Below, in pieces: positions 36,601 to 50,343 of a stretch of DNA of 64,000 nt. The notes under the pieces were generated by a model. The model saw nothing but the letters and a program-made list of their open reading frames with translations, was not told the DNA's origin and did not search any database. Made by a program: the position numbers and the translations under genes. Origin of the DNA: Cephalotus follicularis (lineage: Eukaryota; Streptophyta; Magnoliopsida; Oxalidales; Cephalotaceae); the NCBI GenBank assembly GCA_001972305.1, contig BDDD01000079.1, forward strand, positions 221,684 through 285,683, read 5' to 3'. How positions within the stretch are numbered: the first letter of the stretch is position 1; each line of letters begins with the position of its first letter.

Positions 36601-39600
36601 TTTAACTCACCTTAGACCCTTGCTAAGCACAAAATAGGATCGGTTTTGGTGTTACCAAAGTCGATGTTTATTACTTGTATTTTAATACCAAGTTTTTCTT
36701 AGATCCAGATAAGAGATATGGGCAAACCCTAACCCTTCAGTCTCAATCTCCCATTTATTCATCTTTTAAGGTTTGCATATATTGAATAGTTTTCTATCTG
36801 ACCTACTGAACTTCATATGAACTTATATGGATGGCCACATACTTCAAGCTTGGATTTCAATGTTTAATACCAAATTTATTTTATTTATTCATTTTCCAGA
36901 GGGCAAAGGAAGTCTGCACTCATTTCTCAAAGCTAAAGGATGGTCAACTTTTCTATCTGCTGGAGTCGGGGATGAAGATATGCACCGATCTTCTATAGCC
37001 TATATCTTTGGCATGTCCATTCACCTCACTGACTCTGGACTGGAAAAGGTAGTATTCATGCTCCACATATATATAAGATAGCTGAATACCCTATGTGGTA
37101 TAGCCCCATTGAGTGCGGTGCAGCATGAGAAACAATGGGATAACATCTTAACCTTTCTTGTATTAGCTTTCTCATCAACATTACTTTTTCTTTTCTTATC
37201 CTTATGTTGCAGGTCTTTGATATCATTGGCTTTGTTTACCAATACCTTAAGTTGTTGCATCAAGTTTCTCCTCAAAAATGGATATTTAAGGAACTCCAGG
37301 ATATTGCAAACATGGAATTTAGATTTGTGGAAGAACAACCTCAAGATGATTATGCTGCAGAACTTGCAGGTCTTTTTATGTTGTTCTTCGATGGCATATA
37401 GTGCTTTATAATCACCTGCGTTTGATTATAGTTTTACTATTTTAATATACAAATGTCATTGCTTATGTTATTCCAGTGGTATAATTTGCCCTAGATCTGA
37501 TTAAGAATAGGATCCAGGATCTCAATTCGCTGATTAGTGCTAATGAAATACATAGAATAACATCCATTTTCAAATCAGTCGGATTCTATTTGAAAAGGAA
37601 TGAAAATAGCCCACAACTTCTTCATTCATGGCCTTTTTTTTTTTGTTTAGTTGATCTCCTTTTCGTATTCATTAGATGTTCTGAGAATTCCATAAATGAA
37701 TTTGAGTTTTTCTAGAATTATTTTTGTTTTCTTAATTTAAATATTCCTAAGAATTCTTTACTTTATTGCAGAGAATTTGCTGCTGTATCCAATGGAACAT
37801 GTTATATGTGGGGACTACGTGTACAAGGTATGGGATGAGGAGATGATTAATAATATTTTGGGTTTCTTCATTCCTGAAAACATGAGGATTGACATAGTAA
37901 CAAAATCCCTCAATACGACACAAGGTAATTTTGTAATTTCCATTTGCAATTTCACTGTCCTCTATTGTATTATGATCTTTATATTTTTTTAAATGAAACA
38001 TAAATCGCGAAAGGTTATGAGTAAGCAATTGGTGTCAAACTAATAGTTTGGTAGTATTCCGTTGAGTTTTCTTTATTTGTGTTAAGAATATGATTTTTTT
38101 TTTATCTTTCTCTACATTCTATATGTTAGAATTTGCCACTAGTACTCTCTTATGATACCAGCAGATTCTTTTAAGCGATTTGAGGATGTATTCTACCTCT
38201 TAACCTGGAAGTTGGATTATCATGAAGATTATTGAGCCGCCTAAGTTTTCCTAGTTTTCCTTTCTATATCAGATATTCAATACGAGCCTTGGTTCGGGTC
38301 ACGTTATACCGAGGAAGACATCCTGCCATCGTTGGTGCAGTTATGGAGGAATCCTCCAGAAATTAATGTTTCATTACATCTGCCTTTGATGAATGAGTTC
38401 ATTTCGTGCGATTTTTCCCTTCGTGTCGATGATGCACATGATGATCTTCCACCTGTATCTTCTCCTATATGTTTGATTGATGAACCATTGATGAAGTTCT
38501 GGTACAAGCTTGACAAGACTTTCAAACTACCTCGTGTGAATACATATTTTCGGATAAATCTAAAGGGGGGATACTGTGACGTGAAAAGTTGTCTTTTGAC
38601 TGAACTGTTCGTTTCCCTTCTCAAGGATGAGCTGAATGAGATTATATATCAGGTGAACCGCTTCTTTATTTTAACAGAAGGTTTTGATCTTTCTTGCTGG
38701 AGCGTGTTTTATACTGGGATATAGTTCACTGAGTGGACTAGCAAATATACTTTAGGATCTGTTACATATAAAAATGTAATTGTATTCAGAGTGGTTTATT
38801 TCTTGTACACTATCCCTTGTTGTGATAGTCGAAAAGGAAAACCCTTTTAAAACGTCTAAACTATTTTGCATTCCTCAGTTTTGGTAATTCTCTTTTATTT
38901 TTAATTGTTAGTACTCAATATTTTGCATCATACTTTTCATTTCATGTTGACATGTGGCAGTTAAGGTATTTACGTGACAAAATTCTTGGTTCATTATCTG
39001 CAGGCCAGTGTTGCTAAGTTGGAAACTTCAGTATCTGTATTAGGTGACAAGTTGGAGCTAAAAGTTTATGGTTTCAATGATAAGCTTCCAGTTCTCTTGT
39101 CTAAAATTTTGGCAATATCCAAGTCTTTTTTGCCAACCAAAGATCGTTTTACGGTATATACAGCTTTATCTTTTGTATTCATCATCTTTGCATTTCTTCT
39201 CAGTTTGTATTTTTTTATGATCCACCATTTCTCTTTTGGCGATGCATTATGAGCATAATGTCAGGAGTATGCATCCAAGTGAATATGTCCATGTTACGTG
39301 GGTGAGCATTTTTGGGGAATAACATACCTGAATAATGAGGAAGCTGCTGTTTAATTAGTCATCCATGCGTTTAAATCACTTGACTGTATGTCCTTAAATC
39401 TTATTTTGCTTCCATGGTGCTTGTCTCTAATAAACTAACTCTGAATCTAACAGGTTATTAAAGAGAATGTTGAGAGAACTTTGAGAAATGCCAATATGAA
39501 GCCTCTAAGCCATTCAACGTACTTGCGACTGCAAATTCTTTGCAAGATTTTCTATGATGTGGATGAGAAGCTTTGTATTCTACAAGATCTGTTTCTTGCT

Positions 39601-41791
39601 GATTTGAAGGCATTTGTTCCCAAGCTTCGTTCCCAGGTACTCATATTATAAAGTCAGTTTTTATATAGGACAGTTAATTCTTGATAATTGGTATTTTCTG
39701 CTCATCATTGTACACTTTTTGTAACTCGACATATGTGCAGAGTGCTTGGCACCTCGATCTTTATTGTTTTGTTAATATATTTAGCATAGAAAACCTCAAA
39801 ATTGGTTAAGTTTTTGAGATCATTAGCGAAATGCATAAAGAAAAACTATAACAATACAGCAGAGATTGCCCCTCGTAGTTGTAAAGTAATAGCATAGTAA
39901 GAATAATTTGGAAATTTGAAAAAATATATTTAAGCTTTTTGGCTAAGATACACACTGATACCTAAATTATTGCCCAACAACACTCAACTATCCTCAAGAC
40001 AGCAATGATCAAACATCTCAGATGCTAGAGTTGGTATTTAATCGAGAAAACAAATGGATTGCAGTGATATTGATTTAATACATATTGAATGGCTTGAAGG
40101 TATTCATAAATAATTTCCACGGTTATATTTGAATTTGCATATGTCTGGGATGTTAGTATTTAACTTGGAAGAAGAGATTAATGGAAAAATATGAATGGCA
40201 GTGTCTGGTGTCTTCTAATGAGATCCTCTAGTGCTATCTGTTCTTTCTTCATTCTATGATCACTGGGGGTATGAATCAATTGTGTTAAATTTACTTTTCT
40301 TTTTGGGTTATTTTTCACTTTTTGTTATTGTACAGCTCTATATCGAGGGTCTTTGCCATGGAAATCTGTCTGAAGAAGAGGCAATTAAAATATCAGATAT
40401 ATTTAAAAGTAACTTCTCTGTGGAACCACTCCCAGTCCGAATGAGGCATGAGGAACATGTGATATGTCTTCCTGCTGCTGCCAACCTTGTTAGAGATGTG
40501 AACGTGAAAAACCAGTCCGAAACAAACTCTGTTTTTGAGGTAGTTGATAGTCGAACAATGTTCTGGGTTAATATAGTTTATTCTTCTTGGGGTTTGACTT
40601 TCTCCTTGGATATGGTTATGCATTGCAGCTTTATTTCCAAATTGAGCCTGAAGTTGGGGTGGAGTCCACAAAATTGAAGGCCATGGTAGATCTTTTTTCT
40701 GAAATTGTGGAAGAACCACTTTTTAATCAGCTGAGGTGATCTCTTTTGTGGCTGAAAATATTACATACTAGACAATTTTACTTTGTTGTTGTGATTATTG
40801 GATTAGGGAGATTAAATGGACTCATTTTTCTTCAGACTTAATGTGGGGTGCTCTATGACCATGACACCTGCCTGTAGCACATATCTGCACCAGATATTTA
40901 CCTAATTTTTCTTGCATTCTTATGGATATTTCTAGACATGTAAACTTGAATGTTGGTGGAGCTTCAGCTTGACTCTTGAGCTCAAGCTAGAGTGGCAATC
41001 ATATGAAATTTGTCCTACTCTTTTTGGGGACATATAAAGACATTATTTGACTGGGCATAAAGAAAGGTCCAGATGGCTAACTGTGGAGTTCATACATCTT
41101 ATGATCTATATATACTGATAAGAACAGTTATCGTCTTATTCTCAAAATTCTTTATTTATTTTGGCGTTTAGGACAAAGGAGCAGCTTGGTTATGTTGTTC
41201 AATGTAGCCCACGGGTAACATACCGCATATATGGATATTGTTTCTGCGTTCAATCTTCCAAGTACAGCCCAGTTTACTTGCAGGAAAGAGTTGAGAATTT
41301 CATTAAGGGGCTGAAAGAGATGTTGGTGAGATTCCAATTTCATACCTTTGAAAAATTGCTAAGAGTTCAAAGCATTTCTGTTACATAATACCTCAATATC
41401 AATGTTGCAATGATTCTTACTGAGAAAATTGTCTGAAATATTGCAATATAAGGACGCTTTTGGTAGATGTTCTAGTTTCCGTAATCAATTGCGTAAATGT
41501 TTGTTATATTCTTATCTGCAAGTTATTTTTTTGAAGAAGAAATGAAAGGGAATAGCCTGACTAAAGGATTACTAATGCTATATACTTTTTTTTTTTTGGA
41601 ACAAACTGAATGCTATATACTTGCTGCTCAAGAATTTCTAAATTTGAAGTTATGCTGGTATTGCAGGAAGGACTTGATGACGAGTCCTTTGGAAATTATA
41701 GAAGTGGGCTAATAGCAAGGCTACTGGAAAAAGATCCATCACTTTCATGTGAAACAAATCGGTTTTGGTCTCAGATTATTGATAAAAGGTA

Positions 41792-41831
<40 letters not shown>

Positions 41832-42371
41832 ACCAGTAATTTATATTTTAATTAGATAATCAAAAGCATTTAGTCTGCATTATTTCCTCAGACCAATTAT
41901 TACCATTTGGATTGATCATGATTGATCAGAGCATAATGCCATTGCCTTTGTGTTTTACTATTCACTTTGGAAATACATTGACTGACCTTGGCTGGTCAAT
42001 TAATCTGATCAGGAATGTATATTGATATTCTCATGATTTTGCTTCCTGTTGTTTTCTCTGCATTTATGTATTTGAACCAGTGAAGAGTTTTCCGATCACA
42101 ATATAAAGCTGCATTTGAGAAACCATTACTTGTGCTTTTAGCTTTTTTGACAATTTTTTAGCTAAAATCAATAGGACTTCAGTGTTTAGCTTTTCATGTA
42201 GATTATATAAATTCAATAACTAAAAATTATATTCTTCTACATTTTGATTTTAACTAAAAATAAAAAATTTGAAAAGCTAAAAGCAAAAACAAAAAGCTAA
42301 AATTGATGATTCCTAAACTTTACTTTAATCAGTGAAAGCCATGTGGTTGATTCCACTGCCATGACTAATGA

Positions 42372-42452
<81 letters not shown>

Positions 42453-42743
42453 CATAATCGGCCGGATACTATTGCAACTAAAAATGTTATTTCTTTTAGG
42501 TATATATTTGACTTTTCACAGAAGGAAGCACAGGAACTTAGAAACATCAATAAGAATGATGTCATCAACTGGTATAAAACGTATTTGCAAGAGTCATCTT
42601 TGAAATGTCGGAGACTTGCTGTTCGTGTATGGGGTTGCAACACTGACATGAAGGAGGCTGAAACTCATGCAGACACGGTGCAGGTTATCAAAGACCTCAC
42701 AACCTTTAAGTTATCATCTGACTTTTATCCAAGTCTTTGTTGA
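33648..42743 (+). CDS. Nardilysin-like M16 metalloprotease, 1025 aa
   Basis: Nineteen exons: 33648-33962, 34058-34133, 34358-34404, 35053-35165, 35468-35541, 35688-35783, 35868-35987, 36198-36431, 36900-37048, 37213-37369, 37772-37924, 38273-38652, 39004-39153, 39454-39636, 40336-40539, 40629-40735, 41172-41325, 41667-41788, 42500-42743. All phases agree (1026 codons). The inverted zinc motif HXXEH is His128-Phe-Leu-Glu131-His132, split by an intron, and continues MLFMGSTDFPDENEYDSYL. The third zinc ligand is the Glu in MEREVLAVDSEF. An Asp/Glu-rich block (about residues 60-97) lies just before the catalytic motif, the feature that separates nardilysins from plain insulin-degrading enzymes. 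The C-terminal half keeps RTKEQLGYVVQC, used in substrate binding. Expected activity is cleavage of peptides near basic residues; plant substrates are not established. Arabidopsis At1g06900 is the likely counterpart. Confidence 0.95.
41798..41830 (+). repeat. (TA)n microsatellite in an intron
   Basis: The TA run starts only about 10 nt after a splice donor of the protease gene. Confidence 0.9.
42371..42451 (+). repeat. Compound (CT)n(TA)n(CA)n microsatellite in an intron
   Basis: Three abutting dinucleotide tracts lie in the last intron of the nardilysin-like gene, roughly 50 nt before its acceptor. Confidence 0.95.
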
Positions 42744-44199
42744 ACGAAGGCAACCTATGTTTAAACAAAATATTGAAACTTTAGAAACATTCAAGGCTTG
42801 ATTTTGACAAAAGCCAAAATAGTTGGGAAAACCACCGTTTATTCCACCTGGAAGGGGAAATGAAGAATTGATGACAGGGACTGCAGTATTTGAACTGTAG
42901 ATATATTCTTTTTACATTATATATGATCTGAATATTCATTCAAATCATTAATAAATTTATTCCAATCCTTCCTTGTTTACTCTGAGGTTTTCTTTCTTTG
43001 TGCCAGTGTCAGTGTATAACCTTGTGTGGAAATTTGGTAGCGGAAAGTCCACGGTTATCGAGTGCATCTAAGAATTGTTTTTCTATGACGATACAAGTGG
43101 TTAGCAATGAATGTGTCGTTCTTCTCATCGGGGGTGCTTGAGGGGATGGTTTCCTAAAGCATTGCATTTATGGAATGGTTGAAATTGCTTGTTTCCTATC
43201 ATTAGCATATGTTTCGTTAATCAACAAATGGAACAACTAATATGTTTGGTCAATCTTTATATTCAGAGAGTAACGTGTACTTTGTACTAGTAGCTAGTCG
43301 TCTTGGGGGCATCATTAATTTGGGTTACAAGCCCATTCTACCTCTTGCCTCATGCCCATACAATGGAAAATCCTATAAGCCGTCTTGGGGGCATCATTAT
43401 TTTGGGTTACAAGCCCATTATACTTCTTGCCACATGGCCCATACAATGGAAAATCCTATAAGCTTGCTATAAACTCGTTTCCTGTTTGCCTCCATCAATT
43501 CCAGGTCCACATGTGATCTGTCCTGTCAGCACTACATGGTCTAGATTTCTTAGCTAATCGCCTCAAGCCTATGTTTTAATGTTTGTTTCATGATCAGAGT
43601 GAATGATAGTGCCTTTAAATCATCCATTGTAAAAGCAAAATTGGAGCATTTCTTTGATTATTGAGTTGAGCATAATTTTCATTATTTTTATGCCAACTTT
43701 CCTCCTCTGAAGATCTAAAATACATAAAAATGATAGATTATAAACACATGATGTGTTTTTCACAGAAGTTAAATAGTGGGTCTCCAATTAAAATTACTTT
43801 GGTATATTATGCATTATTATTGTAAAACTCAACATTTGACGAAAAGATATGATAACTCTCTGTATGTCAAATATACTATAAATGTTACCTAACCTACCAT
43901 GTTAACGTGAGACTTGAGCAACAATTATGGTAAGTGGGCAATCACCTAACTAATACGTTTTTCGGGCAATAACAATTTTATTTTATTTTTGAATAAACAA
44001 AAATTATAAAAAAAAAAAAGGGGACCGTCTCTTCTATATATTTCCACAATCGAGTGAGGATACAGGGGCCAAGTCAATCCACAATCATTTCAAAACATTT
44101 CATATCCAAATTTAAATAATAAAAAAAAAACTAAACTAAAAATCGACGAAATAATTTTTTTGCGATTTGCAAAATATCTTCGTCTCTGCTCCTCAAAGG

Positions 44200-44255
<56 letters not shown>

Positions 44256-44627
44256 GTTAATTGTTTAATCAATGTATCTAAGCATATAACGTTATGTTTA
44301 TGTATGTATATGCAGAGTCTTAAATGTATTGATCTTTGTAGTGGAGTAGTAGATCTAGGATTTTTTTATGCTAAGTTTGTGCGAATCTTAACCTCTACTT
44401 GTATCGTCCTTGTTACGATTGGGCTGCAGCTTTTGATCGTTTTCTTATAATTCTCTCAAACTGTGGATAAATGAGGTACGAATTCGTATTATTGTGCTAT
44501 TTATAATTTTTATACAATAACGTATACCTGTACATATACGAGTTTATGTATGTTGTTTGGAATTATCAGGTAGATCTACTAGATCGAGAAGAAAGTAAAT
44601 AGAAAGTGAGTGAGTGAGTGAGTGAAG
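42744..44627. other. Intergenic: protease 3' flank and UXT promoter/leader
   Basis: It contains an 82-bp tandem duplication (43299-43463). The likely leader of the transporter gene starts near 44040, with a (CT)n tract at about 44203-44255. A probable leader intron runs from about 44200 (CAAAG then GTACCT) to about 44570 (TTATCAG). The start codon is preceded by GTGAGTGAGTGAGTGAAG. Confidence 0.5.
43299..43463. repeat. Two-copy tandem duplication, 82-bp unit
   Basis: CGTCTTGGGGGCATCATT begins both copies (43299 and 43381) and CCTATAAGC ends both. A handful of substitutions separate them. Confidence 0.9.
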
Positions 44628-47600
44628 ATGAGTGAGAACCAGAAGTTCCAGCTGGGAACTATAGGTGCTTTGAGTTTGTCAGTGGTTTCATCAGTGTCTA
44701 TTGTGATCTGCAACAAGGCGCTTATTAGCACTCTCGGTTTCACTTTTGGTTTGTATTTTTAGCATTCACTTCAAGTATTTGCGCATTATATTGTATTTGC
44801 CTCTATAATTTGTCCTGTCATTCAATGCTTGGTATTGCCTCCGATAAGGCTTGATTGATTATTTGATGGGTCTGCCTTTCTGTTGGTGTAGAACCATTAC
44901 TGAAAACGAAATTTATCTCTTTTGGATTTGCCGTTAACATGTGTAAATTTGTATTTTTCATTCTTCTATATAGTTAAGTTTGCCCATATGGACATTATTT
45001 CCTTGGATAAATATTTAATATATAGATGCCGATGACCTTCAACAGAAAGTTTAGAAATAATGGAAATGCTATTGTAAAATGTCTACACAACTTTGCATGC
45101 TTGGTTGCTAGGTAAAAAAATAGCTTAAGTGTAAGGATGTAAAAATTATGAGGCCCGATTAACCCATTTGAATACTCTTGCTTCTTTGCAATGCTTAATT
45201 TTTGCATGTTAAATTATTACAAAAAAAAAATTCAACATTTAATTTCATGCGTTCAATGCAAAGTTTGACTAATTTTAACCATCCATCATATAGAAGATAT
45301 TAATCGATGATCAAGAAGGAATAATACCTGATCTACCTATATGTAATCTCACTATTGTTCTTTTTACTTTTTTTTTTTTAATTTTAAATTTTGATAATCT
45401 TTTTTTAACAGTTCTTATAATCAGATGATCCATCAGATAAATTTATATCTATAGGTTTCTATTATAAATTGCTGCAATATCTAACAAGTTGTAGACTTCT
45501 AGTTACAGCATGTTATGTTATATACATAGAATGGATGCTCATTTTTTTTTCACAAATAAAAATAGATGAATACCTTATGATTTGCAATATTCATTGAACA
45601 TTTAAGCTTAATTTACTCTGGGGTATACAGCCACAACTTTGACGAGCTGGCATCTTCTGGTCACATTTTGTTCTCTTCATGTGGCATTATGGATGAAGAT
45701 GTTTGAACACAAGCCTTTTGATGCAAGTGCCGTAATGGGATTTGGCATATTAAATGGGATATCCATTGGGCTTTTAAATCTGAGCTTGGGGTTCAATTCT
45801 GTTGGTTTCTACCAGGTAAGAAGTGATTTTGCTCCTGCCATTATTTGTGATCACCAATATACTGCATCGACAATCTAATTAGTCTATAGCTTGATTCCCT
45901 TTTGTCTTTTCTCATTAAAATCTCATTTTAATGTTGAATACAACAAAGTCGTGTGTGTGTGCCGAAACTGTGAAGAGTATCTCGCATATCAATTCATTCT
46001 AGGTGTGAAATGATTTGTTTAGCTAATCATACGAACGGTAAATGTTCCCATCAAATGCTTTATTAGACACATACATAGAACTTACGAAGCCTTAAGTTGT
46101 GGCATTTTTGTAGTGCCATATCTTTTGAACTCTTCCTTGATTACATTATTTTAAACTTCAAATTTATATTGTTAGTACTACACTCTGTAATTTTAATATT
46201 CTTATCATGGGTATCAGTTCTGATATTTCACCTCTTTTTGTATTGCATTTAGATGACAAAACTGGCAATCATCCCTTGCACTGTTCTATTGGAGACCCTT
46301 TTTTTCAGAAAGAAATTCAGGTCAGAATTATTCATGTTTGTACCAATTGTTTGATATGTACAGTTTGATGAGTTCTTTTGATGTCAATCCCAATCATCAT
46401 GTGGCGCTTTTGCACGTAGCTGGGTAGAGATTGAAATTTGGAGGATTAATTTCCTTGGAAGCTAATTAGCTTGAAGTGTTTGCTGCTGGTAGACTTTTGA
46501 AACTTCATATTGAGGTCATTGGACCGCTTATGGGCTTCAGAGTTTTTAGGAGTCAAAACTTACAAAAGCCCCTGTAAAGTCTCTTGAATGACTTAAACGT
46601 ATTCTTAAAGTGCAGTCGCAATAATTGATGTGTTGGGATTCTGCTATCTCATGTGCTGCTGAATCTTGTTTATCATGGTGTTATGAGCGCTGTATTTGGT
46701 CTATTCATATTTCTTGCATGTTCAATTCTCTAGATTCTGAATGTGGTCCATATTGCAAACTTCACTGATATTTCTAGTTTGCTTGTGAACTTTTTCACCA
46801 AGTGGCCTATGCATGCCTTCATTCTTGATTAGTATTTAGTTTTTGTTTCCTCATAGTGTTTAAAAATCCTACTATGCTATCATTTAGCTTTATATTGATA
46901 CCTTTTAACTGGCAATTGCAGTAGGAATGTCCAGCTTTCTCTATTGATCCTTCTATTGGGTGTTGGTATTGCCACTGTGACGGATCTCCAGCTCAATGTC
47001 CTGGGTTCAGTTTTGTCTCTGCTTGCAATTCTTACGACCTGCGTTGCTCAGATTGTATCCTTAGCTGAAATGACCTTTGCAATTCTTGTTTTCTACTTTT
47101 TACGATTTTCCCATCTTTGGCAACTATGGACAGACTCTGGGGACTAGGGGATTCTCTTTTGTGGTTTCCAACTATATCTTTTGGTTGTTAAAAATCTTAA
47201 CCGTGTAATCTCAGATGACCAATACCATTCAGAAGAAGTTCAAAGTATCGTCAACTCAACTTCTGTACCAGTCATGCCCTTATCAGGCCATAACATTGTT
47301 CGTTGTCGGTCCATTCCTTGATGGCCTTTTGACTAAGCTAAATGTATTTGCTTTCAACTACACCCCTCAAGTACTGGTGAGAATTGAATGACTCCTGAAA
47401 ACAAATTCCTCTACTTATTCTGTTTTCAATGCATCTAATAATATTGCTTGTATTATCTTTATTGCAGTTCTTCATTGTTCTGTCCTGCCTGATATCTGTA
47501 TCTGTCAACTTCAGTACGTTTCTGGTAATCGGAAAGACATCTCCAGTCACCTATCAGGTGCTAGGACATCTAAAGACATGCCTTGTATTGGCCTTTGGCT

Positions 47601-47955
47601 ATGTTTTACTTCGCGACCCATTTAGCTGGCGCAACATTTTAGGAATCCTAATTGCCGTAGTTGGGATGGTTCTTTATTCGTATTGTTGCTCCATTGAGAA
47701 CCAGCAGAAGCCTATTGAATCATCAGCACAATTGCCCCAGGTAGTTGACCATCCTTTATTTTCTCATATTATGTCTGATATACAAGTTATTGTAAAGATG
47801 CTTGATCATCTGCTCTCAAATTTTTTAAATGGATATAGGTAAAGGAAAGTGAAACTGATCCTCTAATTAGCGTGGAGAATGGTAGTGGGATCTTAGATGA
47901 TGGTGGTGTTGTGAAAGCTCCTGTTTGGAATTCAAACAAGGATTTGCGTGCATAA
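44628..47955 (+). CDS. UXT3: UDP-xylose/nucleotide-sugar transporter (UXT type), 352 aa
   Basis: Exons: 44628-44748, 45631-45815, 46253-46320, 46922-47054, 47215-47376, 47468-47740, 47839-47955, giving 353 codons with the stop. The protein is mostly hydrophobic, with about ten membrane segments of the drug/metabolite transporter fold. Typical stretches are SVVSSVSIVICNKALIST near the N terminus, LNLSLGFNSVGFYQMTKLA, GVGIATVTDLQLN, and GKTSPVTYQVLGHLKTCLVL near the end. The last two belong to the plant NST-KT/UXT branch that moves UDP-xylose from cytosol to Golgi for xylan synthesis. The cytosolic tail (KESETDPLISVENG and on) is short and polar. Length matches the family. Arabidopsis UXT2 and UXT3 are recent duplicates, so a one-to-one name is not certain. 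Confidence 0.93.
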
Positions 47956-48576
47956 AACATTGTCAATCTTTGTCGATTCAATCACGTTCACCGACCAACC
48001 GTAGATGATAAATAGTATATGAAACTGTTCCAGTGATGAAGATGTTGCTGGCAAGGGTACCCGGAGAAGAACTAAATAGCAGCAGATTGGGTATTCTGTA
48101 ATTAAAACTTCTATTGCAGTGGTTTCCATAGAGTTGAAGGAAACGCTGTGTTATATAAGCAGTTTTGTTATTGATTTTGTATGATTCAGCGTGGCAGTGG
48201 GATGCATACTAGAATTGATTTTATGAATTGTATACGCATGATCCCGGATAATGATTTTTTTCCCTTTTTTTATAAATGTTAACTGGGGTAGAATTATTTC
48301 CAACTGAAGAAAGGGAAGGGTATTCAACTTTGAAAATTTGAAGATTATCATTGCCTCTGTTGCTTTTACTACTGCTAAGTCCAATTGTTATTATTTTTTG
48401 TATTTTTAAAGAGAAATAAAAAAATTATGAGATGCGTGTAAGAGTATAGTTAAAATAGCTACAGGTATCGTTGTAGTAATCTCCAAGTTATTGACACCAA
48501 AGACCGACTGGTAACTGTACGTGTTAAAAGGGGAGGGAAGGAGGGTGAGAGAAGAGAGAGAGAGCTTCTTCTTGAA
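47956..48576. other. Intergenic: 3' flank of the UXT gene
   Basis: Probable 3' UTR to about 48180, then AT-rich sequence and a GA-rich stretch (about 48530-48566) that resembles the old leader of the MnSOD copy. Confidence 0.45.
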
Positions 48577-49003
48577 ATGATGGCTAATGTAGGAGTTGTG
48601 AGCATGAAGAAATGTGTATTTAGGATGCTAGGAGGGCAAGCCCGTGGGTTGCAGACAGTCTCGCTGCCTGATCTACCTTACGAGTGCGATGCATTAGAGC
48701 CTGCCATAAGTGGAGAGATCATGCAAATCCATCACCAGAAGCACCACCAGACCTACGTCGCCAACTAAAACAAGGCTTCTCCCGCTGTTACTTCAAGCCA
48801 TCTCTGAGGCTGACGTTTCCACCAACGTCCAACTCCAAAGCACCATCAAATTCAACGGCGGAGGTCTTCTTCTTCTTTGTGATCACACTTGTTCAAAAAA
48901 GAAAATGGTGTTGATGGTCTTAAGTTTATTTCTTTGTCTTTTGAAGGTCATATAAACCACTCAATATCCTGGAAAAACCTGACCCCTATTATAGTAAGTC
49001 GAT

Positions 49004-49046
<43 letters not shown>

Positions 49047-50343
49047 GGAGAAGCTTTGAGTGAATTATATATGTGCTGTGATGGGTTTAAGCAAAATTAT
49101 CTAAAATGTTATGCAGGATGGAGGTGGTGAACCTCCAAGGGAAGTTTTGGGTTCCGCCATTGACTCACAGTTTGGTTCTCTGGAAGCTCTCATTGAAAAA
49201 ATGAATGCTGAAGGTGCTGCTTTGCAGGGCTCTGGATGGGTGGTCAGTGTTTCCTTCTTTCTTTCTTTAGTTTTCGGTCTGTTTATTGCATTACATATTG
49301 TGTTTTTGACCTGCTATTAAACCTCAGTTCTCATGGTTGTGCTTATTTTTGGCTTTTATTCTTTTTGCATTGTCTCGCTCTTGATAAAGAACTGGACAGG
49401 CTGTCCGTTGAAACCACAGCAAATCAGGTTAAGTTTTATATTATCATATATATCTTACTGTGTTTTACCTGAAAATAACTTGCTAATTTGGTCAATTTTC
49501 AAATTCAGAAACATTTTATTGAAGCCTTTTTTGGGTACGTCCCACTTGTTGAAGTTATGCATGATTTTGACAGAGTGAGATCACTGCAAAAGCATTTGCC
49601 ATCAACAAAGTTACTAATAAAACATTACTACTGCAGGATCCGCTTATAACTAAAGGAGCAAGTTTGGTTCCCCTGCTTGGGATAGATGTTTGGGAGCATG
49701 CATACTACTTACAGGTGAATTTTATTATCTTCCATTTTTTTAGTTCTTCATGATAGAGGTCTCTCGTATTAGTTTGACTTGTCTTGTCCGTTTTGGGTTT
49801 AAGAAGGTTCCATGTCTTACATATAGCTGGGAGAAGGGAGAAGGCCACATCAGATACCACAATGAAAATGTACTCGTGGCCCGTCTAGAATGACCACGCA
49901 TCCACATGGTAGTGGACCTAGGTCAGCTCAGCCCATAATAACCATATGGTAGCCGACCTAGGTCGGCTTTGATACCATATGTAATGACTCGTCTAAATCT
50001 TGTGAAGTATTATCAACTTTGAGTCTGTGTCCCACACGTGGATCACATATCCTACATGATCCGTTGAAGGTGTGCTAATAGGTTTCGTTTAAGAGAAATA
50101 GCAATAATTTAAGCTTTGGTACTTGAAAGCTGCATCCAACATGTGAGGCCATAAATTTCACCTGCAGCTGTATATATAACTGTTAATTATTGCTGAACTG
50201 TTATTGTAATTGTCATGGTGCAGTACAAAAATGCGAGAGCAGAGTATCTGAATAACATATGGAAGGTTGTGAACTGGAAATATGCAAGTGAAGTATATGA
50301 TGGCAAGAAACTTATTCCAATAGCATTGAGAAAAGTAAGTTAG
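48577..50343 (+). pseudogene. MSD1: Broken mitochondrial Mn superoxide dismutase
   Basis: The first exon reads a presequence, then [38 protein letters not shown] and a TAA at the position of the expected Tyr codon. After that the homologous sequence (LLQAISEADVSTNVQLQST and IKFNGG) is only readable in another frame. The third homologous block has Ser in place of Phe in HINHSISWKN. The block [20 protein letters not shown] to GSGWV is intact. The next block, ALDKELDRLSVETTANQ, has lost its AG acceptor. The last two blocks ([20 protein letters not shown], then [20 protein letters not shown]) are intact, including the DVWEHAYY metal site. Three independent lesions make an active enzyme from this copy unlikely. 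A (CT)n(TA)n tract sits in an intron (about 49003-49046), and a repeat-like block with two GACCTAGGTC sites lies near 49910-49970 in the last intron. Confidence 0.9.

Noticed and set aside
42365-42649. ORFs over the compound microsatellite
   Set aside because: Products are dipeptide repeats translated from CT/TA/CA tracts; the real exon starts at 42500.
44090-44450. ORFs over the CT repeat in the UXT leader
   Set aside because: Repeat-derived; the transporter starts at 44628.
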